A stretch of 64,000 nucleotides of DNA from Diphasiastrum complanatum (lineage: Eukaryota > Streptophyta > Lycopodiopsida > Lycopodiales > Lycopodiaceae). The notes beneath the pieces are model-generated. The model saw only the letters and a program-made list of their open reading frames with translations. It had not been told where the DNA came from and searched no databases. A program made the translations under genes and the position numbers. This document shows, piece by piece, positions 47,301-59,300 of this stretch (its first letter is position 1; every line of letters begins with the position of its first letter). The stretch covers positions 29,189,192 to 29,253,191 of the forward strand of contig CM055097.1 of NCBI GenBank assembly GCA_029204225.1, read 5' to 3'.

Positions 47301-50300
47301 CGCCAGGAGCTCATGCTTGATGGACGGGCTTTAGAGGTAGTTTCCTCGTATACCTATCTGGGAATACTCTTCTTTGGTCCTACTTTCAGCATGCAACAGG
47401 CAGCCACCACCCGACTTGGGAAGGGACATTCCTCCCTTGTTCAGCTTGAGCGGTTCTGCTTCAGGAAGTCCATCCGAGATGCTCGCAGTAAGTGCAGACT
47501 TTTTGACACTATTGTCACTCCCACGGCCTTGTATGCAGCAGAGATATGGTGTACAGGTCTCCCGTCATCACACTGGGCCAGCATTTCACGACTACAGACC
47601 ACCATGCTAGCTCGTATGATTCGGGTGAAGTCCTCGGTCCCACACGAGATTCTTCTTGCAAAGTTTGTCGTTCCACCCATTCAGATAGCTGCAGCATCCC
47701 AGCTCATCGCTTATATTCAGAGAGTTCGGGATCTACCAGATACAGACACGAGATATACCCGGGCCTTCATGACCAGGGCTATCGACTGTCGTGGTTCTCA
47801 CAGGCGTCCCATTTCCTCCTTGATTCATTTGGCATATCCATCACAGAGCTCCCTTTGGGTACCCACCAGTATATCAGGCGCTTCTTATATAGAGCGTATC
47901 TCGACCGCACTTGGAGGCGACAGCTTGGGGTTAAACCCGCCTATTACTGGACTCATTTCATTGAGCTTGACACAGCAGGGTTCCCTGTTTTGCCACACTA
48001 TTTGGACTCGGGATTATCGCATAGCCTCAGATTTACATTGGGACAGCTCCATGTATCATCACATCAGTTGGCTATTGAGACTGGGAGATTTCAGGGCACC
48101 CCGAGAGATGAGCGGATTTGTCAGTTTTGTTCCCTGGGTGAGGTGGAGTCGGAGGATCACTTTATCTTTAGGTGCCCTGTGTATTACGAGATCAGAGGGA
48201 GATATCACTGTTTGTTTTGTGACACACCTTTCACACTACGATCCCTCCTAGCCTACGAGGACCCCAAATGTGTCGCACTCATGTTACGAGAGATGTTTAT
48301 TCTACGGCAGGACCTCTGTCAGACAGCCCAGCGGAGTAATATTTATCAGCAGCAGATCCCCTCTTTCTTTTCTAGGAGACGAGGACGAGACTTTGTATCT
48401 GATGAGGATGAGACAGATGACGACTTACATGCCCACAGAGATCAGAGACAGTGTCCCACTCATACTCATGTTGTTGCACGAGTTACCCGACCTATCAGGA
48501 GGAGGCCTAGCGGATTTGTCCCTCTCTCGCGGATCAGTACCCGCGGATCTATCCTCGTGGATCCCCCTCTCGCGGATCTGTCCTAACCTGAGCGGGTCTC
48601 ATGCCTGTCCTAGCCTGAGAGCACGATGCTGCCTGTGGTGCCCTGACCTGGTTCGCCCTGCACTGGTCCACCCTGCCCTGGCTTGCTTCCTCAACCTGAG
48701 CGGACCTGCGGCACAATTTGGTGTTGACCACTTGCTGACCAGCCTACAGGGTTCTTGCTGCACAAAGTTGTCCTATGGCTCCACGCAACAAACGAGGAGG
48801 GAGGTAACTCCCCCCACTCTCCACCACGCCCTGCTTTGGAAGGCTCGGAAAACACCAAACTGTCCCCCACATCTGAGTTTTTGGTACCTGCTCCTGCCAT
48901 CGTACCTGCTTTAACTGATCTGTCCACCGCATCTACATCTGAATCCAAGACTGATGCCCGCTCTGCTGTCGACACATTTGCGGTGAATCAACTACCCACA
49001 GTTGATTATACCCCTTCCAAACCTACTGAAGGCCTCTTTGCTTATGACATCAGCTTTATTCGACAAGAAATCATCGGACTCAAAAGACAATTACACTTCT
49101 TTGAAATTGAGAACGGCAAGTTGGCTTCGGATCTCTATGGGGTTAAAGAGCGAATGGAGCAGCTTGAACAAGAAAATATATATCTTAAGCAAAGGATTGC
49201 GGAACATATCCCTCAAAAGAATATATTGGAGGAGACGTCAAACAAAATATCCAGCCTTGAGAAACAAGTGGAGGAAACGAAGACATGGGCAGCGCGTTTC
49301 AAAAACGATGGTGAGGTCGAATCTTCAAGCTTGGTTCAACATCCAGTTGTAGCCTTTACGTATTGGTTTTTGGAATTGTAATGGCATACTATCATCTTCT
49401 TCAGCAGGTGACTTCCATTCTTTCATGCTGAAATGTGATATCCTTTTGTTAGCAGAGACTCATGAATCCTTATATAGACCGCTCCCATCCATACAGGATT
49501 GCACCTGGCACTCAGCGCATCGGCCCTTTGTGAGAGGGAAGACCTTCCGTGGTTCTGGTGGTGTTGCATGTCTCACCAAGGATGTTTTCAGTTCTCATCT
49601 TAAACTGGTCAAAAGTGATCCATTTGCACACTTTATTTGGTTTCAGTTCTCTGGTCACTGTTTGGGGTTTTCTCAAGACCTCTTTCTTGCAGTTTGTTAC
49701 TTTGCACCACAGACATCATCGTTTGCAGATTTTGGTGGTGACCCTTTCCAAGCTCTCTCAGATGATATATTCAGCTTTGCACAGCGAGGCCTTATTCTTT
49801 TAGCAGGGGATTTTAATGCTCGTACGAGCATCAAGCAAGCTGAGTTTTATGCAGAGAGTGATTTTCTACAGGTTCACACATTAGATATGGGCTTTGACAG
49901 GACCTCACAGGATGCAGATACTCCAGCTACCCACTTTGGAGAGCGGCTGATTGGTTTAGCAGAGGCTCATTCCTTAACCATTTTGAATGGCCTTCCTTAC
50001 TGGCCTTCGTCATATCATTTTACTTGTCACCCACATGGAGGAGGACATAGTGTTGTTGACTACTTCATTGGGTCACAGGCTTTGATCCCATTTCTTCATA
50101 CCTTCCGCATTATACCTCCTACCATTTTTTATCACTCCCTCCTACTTCTATCCCTTGGTCATCATAGTACCACAGTCACAACACACCGTCCCACTCATCA
50201 CCATCGCCCGGTTTTCTCTCCATCTGGTTTTCCCCTTTACATCGAGTCCCTAGCTACTTTTCTCCAAGACTTCCCCTTCACCTCCTCAGTTGACCAACAA

Positions 50301-53300
50301 GCTATCTTTTTATCTCAGTCTCTTTTGCAATCTGCCAATACTGCCTATCCTTCGAAAACCTTCCCTTCGCATAAACGCACTCACAACAAATGGTATGATA
50401 AAGAGTGCTTCTCATTGCATAAACAAGTTGTATACGCTAGCCCGCTCCTATTGCTATTGAATCATGGATAAATTATGCTACTAAGCTTTATACAGTTGAC
50501 TTTCTTTCCATTTCTCTTTCCCCACGCCCTTCAGAATTCACCCTCTTTACCCCGTCCATGGTTGAAAACGCCATCCAAAATGGTCAAACCCAAAAAGCCA
50601 CTGATGTTGACCTCCTAAGTATGGACTTCCTAAAACCAGTTGCTCACATTATTGCCCCATACATTTCCCATATCTTTAACCAATCTGTCATCTTCGGTCT
50701 CCCCACATCGTGGTGCACCAACCTTTTACACCCTATCCTCAAAGTCGGGGACCCCTTGATTGTCGACAACTATCGCACTATAATGATCAGTCATACTATG
50801 GCCAAGCTATATGGATCCGTTTTAAAGTCTATTGTCAGCTCACGGGCAGAGACAGAGGGGTTACATGCTATGGGACAGGCAGGTTTTCGCGCTGGCTACT
50901 CCACGGTTGACCAGATATTCATCTTGAGATGCATTATTGAGGAGGCTAAGTTCAGGAAGCAGAGGGTTTATTGTTGCTTTGTGGATTTCCGCAAAGCCTT
51001 TGATTCTGTTCCGAGACACCTTTTGCTCCAGCGCTTAGCATCGCTTGGCTTTTCTCAGGAGATCATTGCTGCTATCGTCACATTGTATGAGAGAGTGCTG
51101 GCCCGTTTTCGAGATGGTGATGGATGGTCCTCTTACATTCATAGTACAGTGGGAGTTAAGCAGGACATGGAGTTAAGCAGGGATGTCCTTTGTCCCCTAC
51201 TCTCTTTGCTTTATATATTGATGATCTTGAGCGGATTATTAGGGAGGAGGGTGGAGATGGCTGTCCGTTAGCAGATATGATTATCCCTATTCTACTGTAT
51301 GCGGATGATGTGATACTTCTATCGAGATCCACATCTGGGCTTCAGCAGCACCTTGATGCTTTATATACTTTTTGCCAGACATGGGGTTTCATGGTGAACA
51401 TTGGTAAGACTAAGGTCATGGTGTTCAACACCAATCGACAACATATGAGAGACACAGTGTTCTACTATGATGGGCTTCCACTGGAGATAGTAACCTCTTA
51501 TACTTACTTAGGTGTCCTTTTTACTGGTCCATTGCTCACTTTTAGACCAGCTGCATTGTCTAGGCTCCGCAAGGGGCACTCTGCTCTTGTCCAGATGCAG
51601 AGGTTTTCCTCTATTTACTATGTACATGATCCTAATACGTGTTATCGCCTTTTTTCTGCCACCGTCTCTCCGGTGGCTCTACATTCAGCAGAGACGTGGT
51701 GTCCTGGCTTGTCCAGAGATACTTGGAGTGATATTTCACGTTTGCAGATCCTTATGCTTAGCCGGATGATCCGTGCGAAGCAGTCAGTTCCCCATGATAT
51801 CATACTGGCAGAGTTTGCCTCACCACCTCTGATTGTCGAGGCTATATTTCGGATTATCACATTCATTCATAGAGTCTCGGAGCTTGATTCATCCAGATAT
51901 GTTGCTACAACTTTCACATCCTCTCACAGTCTAGCTAGTCAGCTCTCATGGTTTCAGTGTGTTTCTGACCTTTTGAGTAGGTGGGGTTTATCTATATCTG
52001 ATCTCCCGAATGGGACACACGCATATATCCGCCAGCAGATTTATAGAGCTTACATCAGCACAGTGTGGTCTCACCCAGATCCTGCACGGGTCAAGCTTCA
52101 TTTTTATCACACTCATCTTCTTCAGCTTGATGTATCCGGGCTTCCCATTCGGCCGGGTTATTTGTCTCAGACGTTATCTTTCGGCCTGCGTTACCATCTT
52201 GGTCATTTTAGGGTCTCTTCTCACCAACTTGCTATTGAGACAGGCAGATACACAGACACACCTCGACCGCTACGGATTTGTCAATGCTGCTCTTTACAGG
52301 AGATTGAGGATGAGTTCCATTTTATTTTCCGATGTCCAGCCTACTATGAGATCAGAGGCAGATACCATTGCTTATACAGAGATACTCCACTTACACTTGC
52401 TTCTTTCCTTGCCTTCTCAAATGCGAGATGTGTTGGTTTATTGTTACGAGAGATGTTTACTCTGAGATCTTCCTTTTTATTGGATGTTTCTGATGTGGAT
52501 CATAGCCAGTCCCACATTACGCACTTTTTAAATAAAAGGGATAGAGATGAGACTTCTGACAGTGAGATAGACATTCTAGTACGACGACCGAAGCTCCAGC
52601 ATCCTCTTCGCTCCTCCAGGCCCAGGGCTCTTCACCGGAGGCCAACACCTACTTCTCACCATATCACGCAGTTTTTTATATCCCTTATTTCAGTTTTCTC
52701 TTTCCCTCTGTGTAGCTGGTGGTTAAACAGAGCTGGAGGTTAAGCTTTGTTTTTCTCTCTGTTTTCTAGTGCTAGTTTAGCTGTTAGGAAAAAGTCCTAC
52801 ATGGACAATGCTCCTTCTTTTTTGATGTACTTTCTACTTGTCTTATGTGCCCTCGAGTACTTGACAGACATTAATATAATTCTAATTCTAATTCTAATTC
52901 TAATTCTCTCTCTCTCTCTCTCTCTCCACCCTCCACCCATGCCACCCTGTAAGGCGCCTCCCCGCTCCCCCCTGCCACGCAGGCACGGCAGCAGCGCCTG
53001 CCTGCGTGGCAGGGCCTCCCACCGCTGATGCTGCTGACGCTGCCGCCACCACCTCCTCGGCCTCTGCTGCTCCAAAACTTCCTTCTACTGCTGCTCCAAA
53101 ACTTCCTTCTACTGCTGGCCTCCTCCGGATTCCTAACCTACTGCTATTTCCTCTTCTTCGTCCACTCAAGAAACTGCACCTCCCTATACTCCATCAAAAT
53201 CCCCCGAACTGTTCTTATCTTGACAAGAAGATTAATTTAAAGCCGATTTCCATAATATGAAAATAGAACTCTTGCAGTTGAAAGAAACGGTTGCAATGCT

Positions 53301-56300
53301 GATTATGCAAAGGAATATGATGCAGTCCAAGATTACACATTTGGAGCAAGTAATTGGCAACAAACAGATTTCAGTCTCCAAAACATCGATGTACTCTTTA
53401 CAAATGTACAAATTGATTCAATTTGTAAGTTGAAGGACACAAACCAAATAAGTCATTCGAGTGAGCCCTGTTATATTATCACTATAGAAAAATGTGATAG
53501 AATCAACAAGCTGATAAATCAAACAGAGCTAAAAATATTTTCCAAACTGAACTCCTTTAGTACACATAAGGCAACAGGAGAGAGAATCTTCTTAAAGTAA
53601 ATGTTGTTACCAGGCTTCGCTTTGGCTCCAGAACACTATTAAGCCTTTCCAAAACACTATCTTCGGCAAGGGAGATTTCATCCACAAGGAATAAATCACC
53701 CTCTTGCATAGCCTCTACAAGAGACCCATCATGCCACACAAAAAGTGACTGCCAATCTTTATGCAATTCCTTTAACTTCTCCTCAATGGACCAGATTTCG
53801 GCTGCATCTGTTGTATTGGGTTCAATCACAGCATGCTGCCGACATTCAATCTCTTCTCTTACTTGCTTTAAAATCCGCAACAATGTAGTATGCTCTTCAA
53901 TTTTTGAGGGTAGCTGAACAGGAACAGCTTGGACAACTTACAATTTGGAAATGCCAGTGAGTCATGAACGTTTGGAAATGTCACAGAATACATGAACATT
54001 CTCTTTGAGATATCAGAATGGGCAAAGTTCGAAAATAACTAAAACATCAACTTACCTCCCCTTGAAAAGTACCACAAAATAATTTTGTTGCAGCTATGTT
54101 CTTCACAGCATCGTGATATTGTAACAGGATGCTTTCTTTGTCACGTACTGGACGATACCCCTATCATCCCAAGAACTGATGTTAAAAATGAACAACTGCA
54201 AAAACACTTCAGCCTTGTTCAAAAATTACAAAACCGAAAAGAACCCAATTATCCACAATAACTTATCACGCTTAAAAATCCTTGGGAAAAAAACAGCCCA
54301 GACTTAAATAAAAATTACCCCAAGAAAATCTGAAGTTTCAGTGTTTTGATGACAATTCAAGATCCGAAGACGTTGCCCAAGGGCAAAAGCCAGCAACTGG
54401 AAAACTGTAGTTTTTCCGCATCCGGTCTCTCCAACCAGTAGGGTGGGTTCCCTGTGCTCATAACACTTGTTCACCAGGTAAAACAGGCGCTTCATGCTTT
54501 TGGTCCAGACAATTCTACAACAGGAAACACAATAGGACACAGGAGACATAAGAGAAGCTTCGGTATCATGACAAAGCTTCAAACTCAATCAGTACAAACT
54601 TATCAAATTCTTTTTGATTGAGAATAGAATCTGCTGCAAAGAACAAGTTCACAACTTAGTCAAAGTCAAAAGTCGAATATTCAACATACTTGCCAAACTG
54701 AAGAACAGCTTCTGGTGACTCCAAGCACTTCTGAAGGCTTTCCAACCTCAAGTCGCCAGCAAACTTCGAAAATCAACATGCCAAAAGTCTATAATGTGAT
54801 AAAAAATGATCCATACTAATTTGCTAATTGCATTCCTATCCCAACTCCACACTCATGCAAAGAAATACTCAACTCACAAGAAAAAAAAAATATAGCGTTT
54901 GAGGAAATCGAAGCATCAGACAACGTAGTTTTAGTTTCAATTCTACAGGCAGTGGTTTACAAGACATGACATGTCTCATAATAAATTGTATAGATAAAAA
55001 GATAGACAACTTAATGTCAAATTCTCCCCACCACAAGGTACATAAGCAATCGATCTGTATCCATCACAAGGTTTCGGTCGGTGACGAGAGCTATTACCTT
55101 AGCATACTAATACTTTTCAGTCAGAAGAGCTACCGAAAAATGTATTTCTCCCTATTTCGGCTCTGTTTTTTTTTTTTGAGTTGCTTCAAAAACAAACTAG
55201 CAGCCATAATAGCACAGTTCAATATAGCATGTCAAGCAAAATTGAGTCATCTGACTACCAATACAAAAACATGAGTAGTCTTCTTCTCAATTGAACTTAT
55301 ATTGACCTTTTTCAAGAATACAATGTCCAATATATCACTAATGTAATGCAATAAACATCACACATCATACACGCGTCCAACAAGAAGGCATAGGTTCATG
55401 ATTACTGACGTGCATTGTTTATCTTTGATTTGTTGGGATACAGCGCATTTAGTTAGGAGTCAGGACATGCAGCAGTTACAACACTGTAAAGATTTACAGA
55501 TGCCCTTTACAACCAAAATTTTACCAAAGCACAACGCAACGGTCAAGAGGACAGTCTCGTTATAAAACTGTAAGACCAGTAATAAGGAGAAAAGAATTGT
55601 CTTGTAAACTGCAACATCAGCCCTCATCATTAATTTAAAAACCAAGTTCTCCAACAGCTGACAGATACAAATAGGTAGAGAAAGAGAAGTTGCTCTTCCA
55701 TGAGTCAGGCTGTAACAAACAGTTTGAGACTGGAAAGTGTAAAACAGATATACCTTATCATATAGCTTAGTAATATCAAGCTCAACGTGCATATGTTTCT
55801 CCAGAGTTTTTTGAACAACATTCTTCTCAAGCGGGTCACGTAACCTTTCTGCAAGAAGCATGTACCCACTCATGGCAAGATCTTCATAAGATATTCCAGT
55901 CTTCTTGTGCCTCTCAGCCCACCTAAACAGATCCCTTGGGGTAATAAATCCATGTTTTCCAGCAAAAACCTTACTACCCTGTCTGTGTCTTTGCAAGTCT
56001 TTCATGACATCCACCATCTTGGCAGCATGGCTGGGAGGTATCTGACAACGCTTTTCAAGTATGGCTGACAACTCATTTTCAGGTATGTCGTCTACATGAA
56101 GCTCCATGAAACGGTTTCGAAATGCTCTGGAAAGCACTTTTCGCCCTCCGTACAACCCTGGAGGATTTTGTGTTGCAAATAGCATGAAATGAGGGTGTGG
56201 TTTTATGGTTTGCTGGATTTCTGGTATAAAAAGCTCCCGATTGTCATCCAGCAAACGATTTAATGCCTCCAGTACATCTGGAGGAGCCAAATTAAGTTCA

Positions 56301-59300
56301 TCAAGCACAATCCAATAACCTTTGCGAACAGCTTCAACGAGTATTCCATCCTGGAAAACAAGCCTCCCTGATAGATCAGTCATGTACGTACCAAGGTACT
56401 CTTGTAAATCTGTATGTTCATGATTATTGATCCGAACAAAGCGATGACCAGTTCTATCAGCAAGGTATTCAATCAGGCTGGTTTTTCCACTAGAAGTCGG
56501 GCCTTGCAAAAGTACTGGATATCTTCGCACAAACACAGCCCTTGCAAGATTTTTCAAATTTTGTTTCACACTAGCTGTAAGGATGTAAGGGTTGTGGGGT
56601 GAAAGTGAAGAGTCAAATGGTTTTTCAACTCCTCTCTCCAACCAAAATTGCTCAACAAGTATGTAAGTAGGACCAGGCTCAGGTGGTGCTTTTGACAACA
56701 ACTTCCAGTCTCTCACCGATGCAGCATTTTTCTTAAAAATGATTACTGCAATGAGTTGCTCTACAATTGGTGCACTTTCAAGATCTAGAAGGGTTAAAAA
56801 TGACATGCAAACTCCATCATACAGAGCTCTATTGAAGCCATATACCGGCATCGCGATTTTAGTATACTCCAAAGCACGTGAAAGGCTTCGAAGACTATAA
56901 TGAGGCTTTTGACCAGCTCCATCAAGTAATCTTGTGTTGGCTTCCTCACGTGCTTGTAAATAAAAGTTGACAATCTCTTCCACTGGGGGAGACGGTAAGA
57001 GCTGTTCAAGATACCCATTTACAAACAGACTTAGATCTTCTCTGTTTATCATCTCATCTATGTAAAACTCTGTGAATCGATTCCTCAATGCCATTGGCAG
57101 ATCTCTCTTTCCCACATCAGTTGCTGGGTTCATGCAAGCAAATATTCGAAAGTTAGGACTGCGAGAGATAGTATTGATGTCGCCTCGTTCTGTAAGGCTA
57201 ATGGTTCCGTGTTCACCTTCCAGAACACCACTCAACCTTTCCAATGTCTCTCTTGGTGCTAAGTTCACTTCATCAAGTAAAATCCAATGACCATCACGCA
57301 ATGCCTTCACCAGAGCTCCTTCAACAAAAGAAAAAGCAAATGAAGTATTTGCAGCTTCTACCTGCCTCTCAGCATTACTCACATCAAGGGAAAACTTTTT
57401 CCATTTGTCAAGTAACCTCTTATCTATTGCACGCTTTCTCTTGCGACGCCCGTCTGCAATATCCTCACTTGGAGAAATAACAATGTTCAGAGTGGATGAC
57501 TCAGAGAGTTTAGCGACCTTAGTCACAGCCATCTGAAAAGCCTTAATCAATTGAGCCCACTTCCTAGACTCGGCAAAATGCTGTATTCTTGACAAAAAGT
57601 CTGCATTTTGCTGCAAAAATGGTTATAATATTTATGAGAGGATAACCAGTCATTGAAAAACTACCTGCTCAATTTTTTTTAATTAAAAGGAAAGTACCTA
57701 ATGACAAAATATCATCTTGTCAAATACCTGTGAAGGAAATGTGAGAGCAAACAGATTGCTGAATTTTTCAAGCAGCAGTAAACAAGTGCCTTGAGCTTCC
57801 ACAGGCTTGTAACCTCCCAATAACTCGGTGCTATCACTTTGTTGACTTAAGTTCTGCAAAAAATTAGGAGAAGCTGAGGAGGTATCCTTTGATATTACAT
57901 GGTGCATAGCAACAAGAACTTGGATTCAAGACAAATATAGCAACAGCTTACTAGAACAACTAATGGGACTGCTAGCTGGCGAGCCAGATGCTGCACAAGA
58001 GTGGTCTTTCCTGTGCCTGTTTCTCCAACTAATAGCGCAGGCTCCTGTTGTTCAACACACATTGCTATGTGCTCCATACTCCGCATTGCATGCCCAGTAT
58101 GTATGAAAACACTATTTGAACCAGCCTTGATCTGCAACACCAGATCCAGGACTGGCTAAATCAACCCTTCTATTACAAAAAAACCTCTACACCAAAGAAA
58201 ATAAAGGAATATGAAATGTATAGCCATTTCACCTGTGCACCATGTGAAGCCAAGATGGCACGACCAATGTGGAGAGAAGATGGGAAGACCTGACAGAGAA
58301 AATACAGATGATATACTAAACATTTCATCTAGAAACATTCCAAACAACCTCCAGCATACAAAAAGTGTATTCACACTTGTATAGCAAGACATAATATTGA
58401 CTCATTTAGGGAGAGATTATAAAAAATGAGGACCTGCAAGGCAGGTTTCAATAGCTGATCATAAAAATTCACACGTCCCAAAGGTATGTCCCATTGTTCA
58501 GCAATAGCCCTCATAACAAGCTGTCGATCTGCTGAAGAATGTATAGCACCAACAAAAATATCCAGGGCCTGCACCAGATGGTTATGGCTCCTTAATAAAA
58601 AGCATAGCCAGAAGCGATGAGGAAATTCTACTTCAAATGCTTTTTCAGAATATTTGTGTTCAATAATCTTGCCATTTCATCCTAAAATGTAAAAAAACTA
58701 CCTCAACATAGACCCGCTCTTTATATGCACTTGTTTGTGCAGTCCGTCCAACAGCTATTAAGCCAGATTTTGCTATCCTCTGACACCACTTCATCAGGTC
58801 CCTGCAATGTGTGTAAAGCCATAAAGTCATCACGAACAGAATGGTAAAGGATGAAGTAGTATGACATAAAGAGAAACATCGAATAATTTGCAGGCTCTAA
58901 GGTAGTCTATCAACAAATTCTAATGCTTCATTGAGGTAGTCAAAACATGTACGTAGTGTACACCATATATTCCACATTTTCTACTTCCAAATGTAACTCA
59001 TACAACAAACCTTGTGGAAAACTGGCGCTCGATATGCACAGAAAGGTTCCCAAGTGTGTTGACATGTATGCTAGATTGCGAGCCAATGTCTTTTAGCATG
59101 TTAAATGTCCCTGAAAGCAAGAAGCACATAAACCAGAGGTTCACAGAAGTTCTTGTGACACTTTGAATATTACTCAAAGGTAAGAGATGTCCAATCCATA
59201 CTGGTCAATAGGTAAATCTCCACCACGAACATATGCTTTTGCTTTTCCTTGTTCGCACCAGCCAAAGGAGCCTATAGCAAGGAGGAACTAAAAGAGAAAA

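Larger units (their letters stand above)
43551..48515 (+). mobile_element. LINE family A, nearly full length
   Basis: The 5' leader starts just after (CTT)n(CT)n joined to the previous element's 3' end. It has ORF1 (43792-44966) and ORF2 (about 45030-48515): endonuclease 45036-45848, damaged linker, RT 46425-47700 and zf-RVT finger near 48116-48172. Damage: a frameshift at about 44083, TGA in place of the Trp of WNCDG (45033-45035), a stop at 45849, stops in the linker, TGA for Trp (47232-47234) and a frameshift at about 47760. The 3' UTR is lost where a family B LINE begins, at about 48515. It is the best-preserved family A copy. Confidence 0.9.
48516..52926 (+). mobile_element. LINE family B, near full length
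   Basis: The leader begins after a CCCTCTCTCG word with three TCTCGCGGATC-type repeats (48523-48580). ORF1 lies within about 48755-49381, endonuclease 49395-50190, a deletion in the linker at about 50455, RT 50470-51700 with a 17-bp tandem duplication, and thumb and zf-RVT finger to 52743. The 3' UTR ends GACATTAATATAATTC, then four to five TAATTC hexamers (to 52905) and (TC)n to 52926. Protein similarity to family A is moderate throughout. The 3' terminus lacks the ATGCC hairpin but keeps GACATTAATA. Confidence 0.9.

Noticed and set aside
53914-53945. Longer version of the MDN1 exon using AAG near 53941
   Set aside because: It would put the exon one base out of phase with the exon ending 54056. 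The acceptor at 53914-53915 has a good pyrimidine tract and keeps phase 0.
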